The notes beneath the pieces are model-generated. The model was given only the letters and a program-made list of their open reading frames with translations, searched no databases and had not been told where the DNA came from. Below, in pieces: positions 1 to 10,430 of a DNA stretch of 64,000 bases. The first letter of the stretch is position 1. Each line of letters opens with the position of its first letter. The DNA is from Sphingomonas sp. PAMC 26621 (GTDB lineage: Bacteria; Pseudomonadota; Alphaproteobacteria; Sphingomonadales; Sphingomonadaceae): NCBI RefSeq assembly GCF_000251145.1, contig NZ_AIDW01000027.1:1-64000 (forward strand), given 5' to 3'. The translations under genes were made by a program, and so were the position numbers.

Positions 1-435
1 AGTATCGGGCGCTGGCGCTTGTGGCTGCCCCTCTCCCCGGAGGGGAGAGGGAGAAGAAGCCGCAACATCCACGCCCGGATTCTCCGCCTCATATTGCTGC
101 GCGACCTCGACCTGCTCCGCGCTCGCCGGCGCGGCCTTCAGTTCCGCAGGCTCGTCGACGCGCAACGCGGGCGCTTCCTCCGCCGACACGTCGGCGTCGG
201 TCTCGATCACCACCAGCGCCGCGCCGATAGACACCTGGTCGCCGACTTCGCCCGCCAGCTCGACCACTACGCCCGAAACCGGCGATTCCATCTCGACGGT
301 CGCCTTGTCGGTCATCATGTCGGCGACCTGCTGGTCCTCCTCGACGCGTTCGCCGACCTTTACGTGCCAGGCGACGATCTCCGCCTCGGAAATGCCTTCG
401 CCGATGTCGGGGAGCTTGAAGGTAAAGCGTGCCAT
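1..435 (-). CDS. bkdB: Branched-chain 2-oxoacid dehydrogenase E2, lipoyl domain (partial, runs off left edge)
   Basis: Only the first 145 codons are in the window. They encode a lipoyl domain (about residues 1-80) with the lipoyl-lysine motif DKATVEM (Lys44), followed by an Ala/Pro/Glu-rich linker. By family knowledge this E2 carries acyl groups between E1 and coenzyme A. Its ATG overlaps the stop of the E1 beta gene by one base (TAATG), so the two are translationally coupled. The paired E1 alpha and E1 beta genes with split subunits point to the branched-chain complex rather than 2-oxoglutarate dehydrogenase. The linker contains a short perfect GC-rich palindrome near positions 28-51, read in frame. 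Assignment to the branched-chain complex is an inference; the E2 lipoyl domain is seen directly. Confidence 0.85.
   Translation of the reverse strand, partial: MARFTFKLPDIGEGISEAEIVAWHVKVGERVEEDQQVADMMTDKATVEMESPVSGVVVELAGEVGDQVSIGAALVVIETDADVSAEEAPALRVDEPAELKAAPASAEQVEVAQQYEAENPGVDVAASSPSPLRGEGQPQAPAPDT
28..51. repeat. Short palindrome in the E2 linker
   Basis: Arms CCCTCTCCCC and GGGGAGAGGG face each other across a few bases. The element is translated as Ser/Pro/Gly/Glu-rich linker sequence in bkdB. It resembles the outer arms of the larger elements in bchB and next to bchY. Confidence 0.5.
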
Positions 436-1460
436 TATGCGTCCTTCATAATCTTCTTGAGCGCCTCGCCGATCCGGACCGGACCCGGGAAATACGCCCA
501 TTCAAGGCTGTGCGGATAGGGCGTGTCGAACCCGGTGACGCGCTCGATCGGCGCTTCGAGGTGATAGAAGCAGCGCTCCTGCACCTGCGCCGACAGTTCC
601 GCGCCGAACCCGCTGGTCCGCGTCGCCTCGTGGATGATCATGCAGCGCCCGGTCTTCTCCACCGATGCCGCGATCGTCTCGATGTCGAGCGGCACCAGCG
701 TGCGCAGGTCGATCACCTCGGCGTCGACCCCGGCCTCCGCGATCACCGCGAGCGCGACGTGGACCATCGTGCCGTAGGCGAGGATCGTCAGCGCTTCGCC
801 GGGCCGCACGACCTTCGCCTTGCCGAGTTCGATCTTGTAATAGCCGGTCGGCACCTCGCCCGCGGGATGCTGCGACCAGTTCTGCGTGGGCTTGTCCCAA
901 TGGCCGTCGAACGGGCCGTTGTAGATCCGCTTGGGTTCGAAGAAGATCGTCGGATCATTGTCCTCGATCGCCGCGATCAGCAGGCCCTTGGCGTCATACG
1001 GGGTCGAGGGGATCACCGTCTTCACGCCCGAGATATGCGTAAAGATGCCCTCGGGGCTTTGGCTGTGCGTCTGCCCGCCGAAGATGCCGCCGCCGAACGG
1101 CGAGCGCACCGTGATCGGCGCGGTGAATTCCCCTGCCGAGCGATAGCGCAGCCGCGCCGCCTCGCTGACCAACTGGTCGAGCGCGGGGTAGATGTAGTCG
1201 GCGAACTGGATCTCGGGGACCGGGCGCAGGCCGTAAGCCCCCATGCCGACCGCGACGCCGATGATGCCGCATTCGGTGATCGGCGTGTCGAACACGCGGG
1301 TCTTGCCGTATTTGCTCTGGAGCCCGGCGGTCGCGCGGAACACGCCGCCGAAATAGCCGACGTCCTCGCCCATCACGACGATGTCGGGGTCGCGGTCCAT
1401 CATCACGTCCATGGCGGAGTTGATCGCCTGGATCATGTTCATGCGAGTCGAATCGGTCAT
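435..1460 (-). CDS. bkdA2: 2-oxoacid dehydrogenase E1 component, beta subunit
   Basis: The 341-residue product has the transketolase-type pyrimidine-binding fold of E1 beta subunits, with landmarks such as VMGEDVGYFGG, TPITECGIIG, and a C-terminal transketolase_C domain (EVIDLRTLVPLD, IIHEATRTSGFG). With E1 alpha and thiamine diphosphate it decarboxylates branched-chain 2-oxoacids and passes the acyl group to the E2 lipoyl arm. The length is normal for the family. It lies between E1 alpha (145-bp gap holding an inverted repeat) and E2 (one-base overlap), the usual alpha-beta-E2 order. Start at the ATG is supported by family length. Confidence 0.92.
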   Translation of the reverse strand: MTDSTRMNMIQAINSAMDVMMDRDPDIVVMGEDVGYFGGVFRATAGLQSKYGKTRVFDTPITECGIIGVAVGMGAYGLRPVPEIQFADYIYPALDQLVSEAARLRYRSAGEFTAPITVRSPFGGGIFGGQTHSQSPEGIFTHISGVKTVIPSTPYDAKGLLIAAIEDNDPTIFFEPKRIYNGPFDGHWDKPTQNWSQHPAGEVPTGYYKIELGKAKVVRPGEALTILAYGTMVHVALAVIAEAGVDAEVIDLRTLVPLDIETIAASVEKTGRCMIIHEATRTSGFGAELSAQVQERCFYHLEAPIERVTGFDTPYPHSLEWAYFPGPVRIGEALKKIMKDA

Positions 1461-1489
1461 GCTGCTGCACCCGCCGCGACTGCGGCTCT

Positions 1490-1572
1490 AAAGACCTTCT
1501 TCGTGCCTTTGTGGCTTTGTGCGAGAAATTTTGACTCGCACGAAGGCACAAAGCCACGAAGAGAGAAGGAGG
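1490..1572. repeat. Imperfect inverted repeat between E1 alpha and E1 beta
   Basis: Two oppositely oriented copies of a CTTCGTGCCTTTGTGG-type motif flank a short AT-rich centre. It fills most of the gap between the E1 genes. Function is unknown; it could be a dispersed repeat or an RNA hairpin within the operon. Confidence 0.6.
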
Positions 1573-1605
1573 ACATGGTGGCTGCGCCGCTATGATGCGC
1601 ACCCA

Positions 1606-2903
<1,298 letters not shown>

Positions 2904-3061
2904 ATACTCTCCAAGCGGACGCCTCTCCGGCCGACGGCCAGCGGGCAGATTCGTTCTATGCGCGGCGTTGTTATAAAATTTCGCGGGGCTTGGCGAGGGG
3001 GTCTGCGCCGGGTGGCGCAATTTCCGTGGCGTTCCGTCGTTTTGCCGGTCTTCTTTATCCC

Positions 3062-3163
3062 TTCCCCGGCGAAGGCCGGGGCCCAGTCGAGGGCGCGTTT
3101 CTGTGTGACGCTGCGCTCGATGACAGCAACCTGCGCTACTGGGCCCCGGCCTTCGCCGGGGAA
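3062..3163. repeat. 102-bp paired palindromic element, family A
   Basis: Arm TTCCCCGGCGAAGGCCGGGG followed by CCCAG is repeated inverted after about 52 unrelated bases. The same element with the same spacing recurs at 8786-8887, 21597-21699, inside bchB (33849-33950) and inside bchD (63727-63828). Here it is intergenic and fills most of the gap between bkdA1 and the fumarylacetoacetase-family gene. Confidence 0.9.
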
Positions 3164-3207
3164 GAAATGAAGATTGAGATGAAGAAAGGAAGGTAGCGCG
3201 CGCTACC

Positions 3208-4209
3208 TCACCCCACCGTCTGCTCGATCACCCCGAAGATCGGGTGCCGCTTGTCGTCCTCCGCCCAGATCCGCACGGTATCGCCTGCTTTGAGGAACGG
3301 CGTCTTCGCGCCCCCCTCGAGGATCGTCTCGACCGTCCGCACCTCGGCAAGGCAGGCATAGCCGACGCCGCCCGCTGCGATCGGCTTGCCCGGTCCGCCA
3401 TCCGAATCGCGGTTGGAGACGGTCCCCGACCCGACGATCGTTCCCGCGCCCAGGGGGCGCGTCTTGGCGGCATGTGCGATCAACGTGCCGAAGTCGAAGG
3501 TCATGTCCTCGCCCGCCGCGACCCGCCCGAACGGCTGGCCGTTGAGGTCGATCATCAGCGTGCGGTGGAGCTTGCCGTCCTGCCAGGAGTCACCCAGCGA
3601 CTCCGGCGTGACGAACACCGGCGAGAAAGCGCTCGCTGGCTTGGACTGGAAGAAACCGAAGCCCTTGGCGAGTTCGCCCGGGATCAGGTTGCGCAGCGAC
3701 ACGTCGTTGGTCAGCCCGACCAGCCGTACCGCCGCCAGTGCCTCTTCTCGCGTTGCGCCCTGCGGCACGTCGCCCGTCACCACGACGACCTCGCCCTCGA
3801 AATCGCAGCCCCAGCTCTCGTCCGCGAGCGGGATCGCGTCGCGCGGGCCGAGGAACCCGTCGGACCCACCCTGATACATCAGCGGATCATGCCAGAAGCT
3901 GTCGGGCATCTCCGCCGCGCGCGCCTGACGCACCAAGGCGACGTGGTTCACATAGGCCGAGCCGTCCGCCCATTGATACGCGCGTGGCAGCGGCGCGGCG
4001 GCGGCATGTTCGTGGAAACGCCGCATCGGAATCATCTCATGCTCGAGATCGGTGCTGAGATTCGCGAGATCGGGGGCGAGCCGGTCCCAGTCATCGAGCG
4101 CCGCCTGCAGCGTGGGGGCGATGTGGCTGGCGTCAGCATACCACGCGAGATCGTTCGACACGACGACGAGGGTGCCGTCGCGGCCGGACTTGAGGCTTGC
4201 CAGTTTCAT
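3208..4209 (-). CDS. Fumarylacetoacetate hydrolase family protein
   Basis: The 333-residue protein shows the FAH fold: metal-binding segment DFEGEVVVVTGDV, the catalytic-region FGTLIAHAAKTRPLGAGTIVG in two parts, GTVSNRD, and the C-terminal LKAGDTVRIWAE. Family members hydrolyse fumarylacetoacetate in tyrosine breakdown or related acylpyruvates, using a divalent metal in the cytoplasm. Length fits the shorter bacterial fumarylacetoacetases of about 330 residues. It stands alone on this strand and diverges from the acyl-CoA dehydrogenase, sharing a 137-bp promoter region. The exact substrate cannot be read from the sequence. Confidence 0.88.
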   Translation of the reverse strand: MKLASLKSGRDGTLVVVSNDLAWYADASHIAPTLQAALDDWDRLAPDLANLSTDLEHEMIPMRRFHEHAAAAPLPRAYQWADGSAYVNHVALVRQARAAEMPDSFWHDPLMYQGGSDGFLGPRDAIPLADESWGCDFEGEVVVVTGDVPQGATREEALAAVRLVGLTNDVSLRNLIPGELAKGFGFFQSKPASAFSPVFVTPESLGDSWQDGKLHRTLMIDLNGQPFGRVAAGEDMTFDFGTLIAHAAKTRPLGAGTIVGSGTVSNRDSDGGPGKPIAAGGVGYACLAEVRTVETILEGGAKTPFLKAGDTVRIWAEDDKRHPIFGVIEQTVG

Positions 4210-4346
4210 GAACTCTCCTGCGATTTTGACCTAGCATACCCCCCTGCCCGGGCGTGTCGAGCGCGGGCTGTCGCGATAGTGATTGACGTTCGCGTCATCC
4301 CCCCGCACATCTCGTCAAAAGAAGGTTGCAAGAGAGGACTGATCTG

Positions 4347-5501
4347 ATGACGCTCGACTCCGTCGCCGGCCGCTTTGCGTATACCGAAGATCACGAGGCG
4401 TTCCGCCAGACGGTGCGGAGCTTCCTGCAGAAGGAAGGCGTCCCCCACGTCAACCGCTGGGAGGAGGAACGACTCGTCCCCAAGGACTTCTGGCGCAAGG
4501 CGGGCGAGATCGGGATGCTCTGCCCGACCGTACCCGAGGCGTATGGCGGCCTCGGGCTCGACTTCGGCTATAATGCGATCGTCGATGAGGAGATGGCGTA
4601 TAACGGCGTGCCCGCGGGCTTCTCGCTCCAGTCCGACATCGTCTGCGGCTATCTCGAGACTTACGGATCGGAAGAGCAGAAGGCGCAGTGGCTCCCCAAG
4701 CTCGTCTCGGGCGAGGTGATCACCGCGATCGCGATGACCGAACCCGGCACTGGATCCGACCTCCAGGCGATCCGCACGACCGCGAAGAAGGATGGCAACC
4801 ACTATGTCATCAACGGGTCCAAGACGTACATCACCAACGGCCAGAACACCGATCTGACGCTGGTCGTCGCCAAGACCGATCCCGATGCCAAGCCCGCGTG
4901 GAAGGGCATGTCGATCATCCTGGTCGAAAGCGACCGCGAAGGGTTCAGCAAGGGCCGCAAGCTCGACAAGATCGGGCAGGACGCCGCCGACACCTCCGAG
5001 CTGTTCTTCGAGGATGTCCGCGTCCCGATGACCAATTGCCTCGGCGAAGAGGGCAAAGGCTTCATCTATCTGATGAGCCAGCTCCCGCAGGAGCGGCTGT
5101 CGATCGCGGTGTCGGTCCATGCGTCGGCGCAGAAGGCGTTCGACGAGACGGTCGAGTTCACCAAGACGCGCAAGGCGTTTGCGGGGATGGTGTTCGACTT
5201 CCAGAACACGCGGTTCGTGCTCGCGGACCTCAAGGCGAAGCTGCAGGTCGGCTGGGCGCATCTCGACTGGGCGATCACGCGGCATCTGAAGGGCGAACTG
5301 ACTAACGAAGAGGGCGCCGCCGCCAAGCTGTGGCACACCGATCTGCAATGGGAGGTGATGGACGCCTGCCTCCAGCTTCACGGCGGCGCTGGCTATATGA
5401 ACGAATATCCGATCGCGCGGGCGTGGCGCGCGGCACGCGTGACGCGGATCTTCGGCGGGACGAACGAGATCATGAAGGAGCTGATCGGGCGCTCGCTGTA
5501 G
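4347..5501 (+). CDS. Acyl-CoA dehydrogenase
   Basis: The 384-residue flavoprotein has the three-domain acyl-CoA dehydrogenase layout: N-terminal helices (RQTVRSFLQKEGVP), the beta domain with ITAIAMTEPGTGSD and INGSKTYITNGQ, and the C-terminal helical domain with QLHGGAGY and RIFGGTNEIMKELI. It oxidises an acyl-CoA to the 2,3-enoyl-CoA with FAD. The ATG at 4347 is chosen because a good ribosome site (AGAGAGGA) lies just before it; a TTG seven codons upstream has none. Closeness to the bkd operon suggests branched-chain acyl-CoA oxidation, but that is inference. Confidence 0.92.
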   Translation: MTLDSVAGRFAYTEDHEAFRQTVRSFLQKEGVPHVNRWEEERLVPKDFWRKAGEIGMLCPTVPEAYGGLGLDFGYNAIVDEEMAYNGVPAGFSLQSDIVCGYLETYGSEEQKAQWLPKLVSGEVITAIAMTEPGTGSDLQAIRTTAKKDGNHYVINGSKTYITNGQNTDLTLVVAKTDPDAKPAWKGMSIILVESDREGFSKGRKLDKIGQDAADTSELFFEDVRVPMTNCLGEEGKGFIYLMSQLPQERLSIAVSVHASAQKAFDETVEFTKTRKAFAGMVFDFQNTRFVLADLKAKLQVGWAHLDWAITRHLKGELTNEEGAAAKLWHTDLQWEVMDACLQLHGGAGYMNEYPIARAWRAARVTRIFGGTNEIMKELIGRSL

Positions 5502-5539
5502 CGGAGGCCGGGTCGCGCGCCCGGATACGCCGCCGCTTT

Positions 5540-5628
5540 TACCCGTTCGTTTCGAGCGTAGTCGAGAAACCTGGCACAGCGCCTGTTGCGGCTTCTCGAC
5601 TTCGCTCGAAGCGAACGGAAGCCGGTCC
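5540..5628. repeat. Inverted repeat, family F
   Basis: CGTTTCGAGCGTAGTCGAGA and its inverted copy (TCTCGACTTCGCTCGAAGCG) flank about 20 bases. A close copy lies at 47557-47640 after hemA and a decayed one near 24563-24640. It sits between the convergent acyl-CoA dehydrogenase and cytochrome genes and may act as a bidirectional hairpin. Confidence 0.75.
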
Positions 5629-5648
5629 CTGATCAGTTCCGATTCCGC

Positions 5649-6089
5649 TCACCGCTGCGTTTCCAGATAGGCAATCACGTCCGCGCGATCGAGCGGATCG
5701 GCCAGCCCCGGGAACGCCATCGCGGTCCCGGGCGCGAAGCGCTGCGGATCGGCGAGCCACGCATCCAGCCGCGCGCGAGTCCATCTGCCGCCGACGTTCT
5801 GCAGCGCGGCGGTATAGGCAAAGCGCGGGCGGTTCTGGCCGATTTCCGCGCCGATCACCCCGTGCAGGTTCGGCCCGCCGAGATCGGGCGCGCCCTGCCC
5901 GACCGAATGGCACGCGGAACAGCGCGTGAAGATCCGCGCCCCGGCGGCTGCGCTGGCGACCCGTGCGTAGGATTCCACCGTCGGCGCGGGACCGGCGGCA
6001 CGGCGGCGCGCTTCCTTGTCGTCCGACGAACACCCCGCGAGCAGCACCACCACCGCGATCACGAGGGGAAGCGGGCCGCGCGGCATCAT
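5649..6089 (-). CDS. Membrane-anchored class I cytochrome c (predicted lipoprotein)
   Basis: The 146-residue product begins with a hydrophobic segment and lipobox LLAGCSS, then has one heme site CSACH and a probable axial Met in GTAMAFPG; the fold ends DVIAYLETQ as in cytochrome c550/c2-like proteins. It should sit on the periplasmic face of the inner membrane and carry single electrons. The ATG at 6089 overlaps the upstream thioesterase stop (ATGA), so it is the last gene of a three-gene unit with two PaaI-type thioesterases, an odd pairing. The physiological partner is unknown. Confidence 0.85.
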   Translation of the reverse strand: MMPRGPLPLVIAVVVLLAGCSSDDKEARRRAAGPAPTVESYARVASAAAGARIFTRCSACHSVGQGAPDLGGPNLHGVIGAEIGQNRPRFAYTAALQNVGGRWTRARLDAWLADPQRFAPGTAMAFPGLADPLDRADVIAYLETQR

Positions 6090-6463
6090 CCCCGCGCGAT
6101 CAGGTAGTTCATCCGCGCCGCCGCAATCGGCTTGGCGGGGTCGTCCTGCCACGCGATCGCCTCGACATTGGCGACCCTGCCGCCGAGCCGCGTCACCGTC
6201 CCGCGCGCGAAGGTCGGCTTGTCGCGCCCGCCGCGCATGTAATCGACCGTGACGTTGATTGGCTTGATTTGCCCGCCGCCATCGTCGGCGAGCGCCTGCC
6301 GCACCGCGACGATCGCCGCCATCTCGAGCAACCCGCCGATCGCGCCGCCGTGGAGCCAGCCGGGTCGCCCGGTCAGCGCCTGGCCGAACGGCATCGTCAG
6401 CAGGATCGGATCGTCGCCCGCGGCAACCTCGATCCCGAGCGTCCGGGCATAAGGCGGGAGCAT
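6086..6463 (-). CDS. PaaI-family hotdog thioesterase (first of a tandem pair)
   Basis: The 125-residue protein has the hotdog-fold core LHGGAIGGLLEMAAI and a second strand region NVTVDYMRG typical of PaaI/YdiI-like acyl-CoA thioesterases. It probably hydrolyses an acyl-CoA in the cytoplasm; substrate unknown. It starts one base into the stop of the upstream thioesterase (TGATG) and its stop overlaps the cytochrome start, so all three are co-translated. The product is distantly similar to its upstream neighbour, consistent with tandem duplication and a possible heteromer. Confidence 0.85.
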   Translation of the reverse strand: MLPPYARTLGIEVAAGDDPILLTMPFGQALTGRPGWLHGGAIGGLLEMAAIVAVRQALADDGGGQIKPINVTVDYMRGGRDKPTFARGTVTRLGGRVANVEAIAWQDDPAKPIAAARMNYLIARG

Positions 6464-6900
6464 CAGGCGGCGTCCGTGAACATGAAGGTGCCCGCGACAT
6501 GCGCGAGCGGATCGGCCGGGTCGCCGTCATGCGCCTGGCCGCGCACGAACGAGATCGAGCGCGTGATGCGATAACATTCGCCGCGGCCGATCACGGTCTT
6601 GCCCGGCGTTGCGGGGCGCAGGTAATCGATCCGGAGATCAAGCGTCGCGTGCGGGCGGAACGTGCCGAGCCGGGTCCACACCGCGAGGCTGGTTGCCATG
6701 TCCATCATCGTCAGGATCGGCCCCGACGCGAGCACGCCGCTATCGGGATCGCCGACGAGATCGTCGCGATAGGGGAGTTGCAGCTCGCACCAGTCGGGGC
6801 CGTGCGCGTGATAGCTGAGGCCCAGCAACCCGCCGTGCCCGCCGACACCAAGACGGCTGAAACGGGCGGGATCGAACGCGGGAAGGGGATCGGGGGGCAT
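6463..6900 (-). CDS. PaaI-family hotdog thioesterase (second of a tandem pair)
   Basis: The hotdog core GVLASGPILTMMDMATSLAV and the strand LDLRIDYLRPA identify a PaaI-like thioesterase, about 145 residues from the ATG at 6900 (MPPDPLPAF). A longer form starting at 6948 is possible, but neither start has a strong ribosome site and the extra residues look unlike family N-termini. It is the first gene of the thioesterase-thioesterase-cytochrome c unit and overlaps the next start by one base. Confidence 0.82.
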   Translation of the reverse strand: MPPDPLPAFDPARFSRLGVGGHGGLLGLSYHAHGPDWCELQLPYRDDLVGDPDSGVLASGPILTMMDMATSLAVWTRLGTFRPHATLDLRIDYLRPATPGKTVIGRGECYRITRSISFVRGQAHDGDPADPLAHVAGTFMFTDAA

Positions 6901-6977
6901 GGCGGGGGCTCTATCGAAACGGGGGCTAGGAGCAAGGGTCGGGCGCATTGGCTAGGCGTCGGTCGCGAACCGATGCC

Positions 6978-7766
6978 TCAGTTCTTCAGCCGCCACCCGC
7001 TCCGGAAGATCCACCCCACGACGCCGAGGCACGCGACCAGGAACAGCGCGGTCACGCCAAGGCTCAGCCCGACCGACACGTCGCCCTTGTCGAAGAACGC
7101 CCAGCGAAACCCGCTCACCAGATAGACCACCGGGTTGAACAGGCTGACCGTCCGCCACGGCTGCGGCAGCATGTCGATCGAATAGAACGCGCCGCCGAGG
7201 AAGGTCAGCGGGGTGATCAGCAAGGCGGGGATGAAGTTGAGCTGCTCGAACCCCTTCGCCCAGATCCCGATGATGAAGCCGAACAGGCTGAACGTCACGC
7301 TGGTCAGGATCAGGAACGCGATCATCGCGAGCGGGTGGACGATCTCGAGCGGCACGAACAGCGCCGCGGTCGCGAGGATGATCAGCCCGATCACCATCGA
7401 CTTGGTTGCGGCTGCACCGACATAGCCTACCACCATCTCCATCGCCGAGACCGGCGCGGAGAGCAGTTCGAACATCGTACCGGTGAACTTGGGAAAATAG
7501 ATGCCGATCGAGGCATTGGCGATGCTCTGCGTCAGCAGCGAGAGCATGATGAGGCCCGGCACGATGAAGCTGCCGTACCCGACCCCGCCGACCGTGCTAA
7601 TCCGCGACCCGATCGCGCCGCCGAACACGACGAAATAGAGCGAGGTGGTGATGACCGGGGTGACGAGGCTTTGCCACAGGGTGCGCAGCGCGCGCGCCAT
7701 CTCGAACCGGTAGATCGCCCAGATCCCGTTGAAATTGATCGCGGGGGCTTTGTCGGTGCCGCTCAT
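6978..7766 (-). CDS. ABC-2 type transporter permease
   Basis: The 262-residue protein has six predicted membrane segments in the ABC-2 arrangement, with the N-terminal [17 protein letters not shown] and the internal family segment around [12 protein letters not shown] near the C-terminus. It forms the membrane part of an exporter with the ATPase encoded just upstream; their genes overlap by four bases (ATGA). Substrate is unknown; similar pairs are often linked to polysaccharide or drug export. Confidence 0.9.
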   Translation of the reverse strand: MSGTDKAPAINFNGIWAIYRFEMARALRTLWQSLVTPVITTSLYFVVFGGAIGSRISTVGGVGYGSFIVPGLIMLSLLTQSIANASIGIYFPKFTGTMFELLSAPVSAMEMVVGYVGAAATKSMVIGLIILATAALFVPLEIVHPLAMIAFLILTSVTFSLFGFIIGIWAKGFEQLNFIPALLITPLTFLGGAFYSIDMLPQPWRTVSLFNPVVYLVSGFRWAFFDKGDVSVGLSLGVTALFLVACLGVVGWIFRSGWRLKN

Positions 7767-8698
7767 GCCGCGTCCTTCTTCTCGACCAGGTCGACGAAAA
7801 TATCCTCGAGGCTCGATTTCGAGGTCTCGAGATCCTTGAACCCGATCCCGAGTTCGCCAAGCTTGCGCAGCAGCGAAGGGATGCCGGTATGCTCGGCCTG
7901 CGCATCGAAGACGTAGCGCAGCGTCCGGTCGTCATTCTCGAGCGAGACGTCCCAGTCGGACAGCGCGGCGGGGAGCGTGGACAGCGGTTCCTGCAGCGAA
8001 ATCAACATCTGGCGCTTGCCGAGCTTCTTCATCAGCTCGGCCTTGCCCTCGACCAGGATCAGCTGCCCCTTGTTGATGACGCCGACCCGGTCGGCCATTT
8101 CCTCGGCCTCCTCGATGTAATGCGTCGTCAGGATGATCGTCGTGCCCTTCTCGCGGAGCCGGTGGACGAGCTTCCACATGTCGCGCCGCAGCGCGACGTC
8201 GACCCCGGCGGTGGGTTCGTCGAGGAACAGGATGTCGGGTTCGTGCGCGAGCGCCTTGGCGATCAGCACGCGGCGCTTCATCCCGCCCGACAGCGTCATG
8301 ATCTTGGCGTCGCGCTTGTCCCACAAGGAAAGGTCACGCAGCACCTGTTCGAGATGCGCCTCGTTCGCCCCGCGCCCGAACAGGCGGCGGCTGAAGCGGA
8401 CGGTGGCGATCACGGTCTCGAACATGTCGACCGACAGTTCCTGCGGCACCAGCCCGATCGCGCGGCGTGCGCTGCGGAAGTCGGTGAGCGCGTCATGGCC
8501 GAGCACCGTCACGCTGCCGGTGGTGGGGGTGACGATCCCGCAGATGATCGAGATGAGCGTGGTCTTGCCCGCGCCATTGGGGCCAAGCAGCGCGAAGATC
8601 TCGCCACGGTTGATCGACAGATCGATCGGCTGGAGCGCGTGCTGGCCTGATGCGTAGGTCTTCGAGACCCCCGCGACCGAAAGTATGCTGTCCATCAA
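7763..8698 (-). CDS. ABC transporter ATP-binding protein
   Basis: All nucleotide-binding motifs are present in the 311-residue product: Walker [10 protein letters not shown]-loop region, signature LSGGMKRR, Walker B DILFLDEP, and switch His in [12 protein letters not shown]-terminal extension of about 80 residues follows, common in the ABC-2 exporter class. It powers the permease encoded next to it. Start is one of two adjacent ATGs; the choice changes one residue. Confidence 0.93.
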   Translation of the reverse strand: MMDSILSVAGVSKTYASGQHALQPIDLSINRGEIFALLGPNGAGKTTLISIICGIVTPTTGSVTVLGHDALTDFRSARRAIGLVPQELSVDMFETVIATVRFSRRLFGRGANEAHLEQVLRDLSLWDKRDAKIMTLSGGMKRRVLIAKALAHEPDILFLDEPTAGVDVALRRDMWKLVHRLREKGTTIILTTHYIEEAEEMADRVGVINKGQLILVEGKAELMKKLGKRQMLISLQEPLSTLPAALSDWDVSLENDDRTLRYVFDAQAEHTGIPSLLRKLGELGIGFKDLETSKSSLEDIFVDLVEKKDAA

Positions 8699-8785
8699 GC
8701 CCCCGTTTCCTGAACCGGGAGATAGGGTTGGCGTTGCGTGGCAACAAGGTTGGGGGGTCGTCCAGCCGCCGCCGTCGCAACCTGC

Positions 8786-8887
8786 TTCCCCGGCGAAGGC
8801 CGGGGCCCAGGAGCGGAACAGAAGAGTGCGGGTGGTGGCGCTTCGTTACCACCGCGATCGCTCTTGGGCCCCAGCCTTCGCCGGGGA
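8786..8887. repeat. 102-bp paired palindromic element, family A
   Basis: Same arms and spacing as the element at 3062-3163, with one arm slightly decayed (CCCCAGCC). It fills the gap between the ABC ATPase start and the RibD-type reductase stop. Confidence 0.88.
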
Positions 8888-8907
8888 GGTGTACGGATAG
8901 GGACCGT

Positions 8908-9612
8908 TCAGGCCATCGCCACCGCATAGCGCAGGTGGACGACGCCATGCGCTAGTTGCTCGCAGCCGGTCAGCGAGAGCGTAACCTTGCCCTTCAGCCC
9001 GTCATCGAACTTGACGATGCTTTCCGCCCCGGCCCCGCCGTCAAGCGCGGGCGTCACCACGACGCTCAGTTCGTCGACCAGTCCCGCGGCAAGGAACGTC
9101 CCGTTGATCCCGCCCCCGCCTTCGAGCAGCAGCGTCTCGATCCCAAAATCGCGCTTCAGCGTAGCGAGCGCGGCGGGAAGAGCGATCTCGGCCCCGTCGG
9201 ACACGACATAGGAGACCCCGCTTGCCGCGAGTTCGGCCAGATGCGCGTCGCTAACGTCCCCGCCCAGCAGCACGACGACATGATCGCCGCCCACATCGCC
9301 CGTGCCGAAATGCAGCTTCGCCGAACGATCGACCGTCACCGCGTAGCTTTCCGCGGCTGGGTTCGCGATGTGGACGGGGCGTTCGACCGTTGCATCCGCA
9401 GGTGCGGCCGCAGGGTCGCCCTTCGCCATTTCCGCCATCGTCACGCGGCCGACGATCCAGCCGTCCGCATCCATGTCGTCGTGGAGTTGCTCGTAGAGCG
9501 CGGTCCAGTCCTTGGATGTTCCGTCAGGGCTCGTCGTATAGCGGCTCGGGTGGAGGCCACCGTCGAGCGAGGACGTCATGTGGCAGATGATTTTCGGGCG
9601 GTCGGTGGGCAT
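8908..9612 (-). CDS. RibD C-terminal domain (dihydrofolate reductase-like) protein
   Basis: The 234-residue protein begins with the family signature MTSSLDGG and contains the NADPH-binding LLLEGGGGINGTFL and the C-terminal VVTPALDGG of RibD-C/5-amino-6-uracil reductase-like enzymes. It likely reduces a small substrate with NADPH in the cytoplasm. It is not next to riboflavin genes, so a role in riboflavin synthesis is doubtful. Length and motifs fit free-standing pyrimidine reductase-like proteins. Confidence 0.85.
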   Translation of the reverse strand: MPTDRPKIICHMTSSLDGGLHPSRYTTSPDGTSKDWTALYEQLHDDMDADGWIVGRVTMAEMAKGDPAAAPADATVERPVHIANPAAESYAVTVDRSAKLHFGTGDVGGDHVVVLLGGDVSDAHLAELAASGVSYVVSDGAEIALPAALATLKRDFGIETLLLEGGGGINGTFLAAGLVDELSVVVTPALDGGAGAESIVKFDDGLKGKVTLSLTGCEQLAHGVVHLRYAVAMA

Positions 9613-9704
9613 GAGGCGTCTCGCACTGGAGGATGGTCCCCCAACGCCGGACGCCGCCTCCGGTTCACGCCCACCGTCCCCACCGGCGGACGGCCGGTCC
9701 GGCG

Positions 9705-10430
9705 TTACTTCGCCGCGCGCGCCGCCGCGACCGCCTTCTGCAGGGCGTCGAGCGTCAGCGCCGACGATACGACGGTGTTGCCGATCACCCAGCTCGGCGT
9801 GCCGGTCAGCCCCAATTGCCGCGCAACACCCATGTTGGACGCGATCTCGGCCTCAGCCTGCGGGCTGAACGCGGCCGCCTTGGCGAGGTCGACGCCCGCC
9901 GTCCGGGCCGACGCCGCAATCGTCGCGCCCGACACCGGGCCCGCCGCGTAGAGCGCGTCGTGGAACGGCTTGAACTTGCCCTGCTGCGCCGCCGCGAGGC
10001 TCATCCGCGCGGCATCGACACTCGCATCGCTCAACACGGGGAATTCGCGGAACACGATGCGAAGTTTCGGGTCGCTCTTGAGCAGCGCCGCGATCGTCGG
10101 CAGGCTGGCGCGGCAATAGCCGCAATTATAGTCGTAATATTCGACCAGCGTGACGTCGGGGTTGGAACTCCCCTGCCACGCGCTGCCGAACGGCTTGAGG
10201 ATCGCGTCGCGGTTCGCCGAGATCACGTCGGCGTGCGCGCGGTCGCGCAGCGCGTCCATCGCCTGCGGGATGATCTCGGGGTGCGCGAGCAGGTAATCGT
10301 GGACAACCTGTTCGGTCCGCGCCGCGTCCGGAGCGCTTGCGGGGATCAGCCGTTCGGCCGCCCAGAACAGCGCCGCGCCGAGAATGGCGGCGACGAACGC
10401 CACCGCGAAGGAACCTGCATAAGGGCGCAT
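9705..10430 (-). CDS. DsbA-family thiol-disulfide oxidoreductase
   Basis: A signal/anchor segment (about residues 7-25) is followed by a thioredoxin fold with active site CGYC in EYYDYNCGYCRASLP, an inserted helical domain, and the cis-Pro motif TGTPSWVIG. The protein should act in the periplasm to form or isomerise disulfides; it belongs to the Com1/DsbA-like group of about 240 residues. The ATG overlaps by one base the stop of the M48 protease gene upstream, so the two periplasmic quality-control genes form an operon. Confidence 0.9.
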   Translation of the reverse strand: MRPYAGSFAVAFVAAILGAALFWAAERLIPASAPDAARTEQVVHDYLLAHPEIIPQAMDALRDRAHADVISANRDAILKPFGSAWQGSSNPDVTLVEYYDYNCGYCRASLPTIAALLKSDPKLRIVFREFPVLSDASVDAARMSLAAAQQGKFKPFHDALYAAGPVSGATIAASARTAGVDLAKAAAFSPQAEAEIASNMGVARQLGLTGTPSWVIGNTVVSSALTLDALQKAVAAARAAK

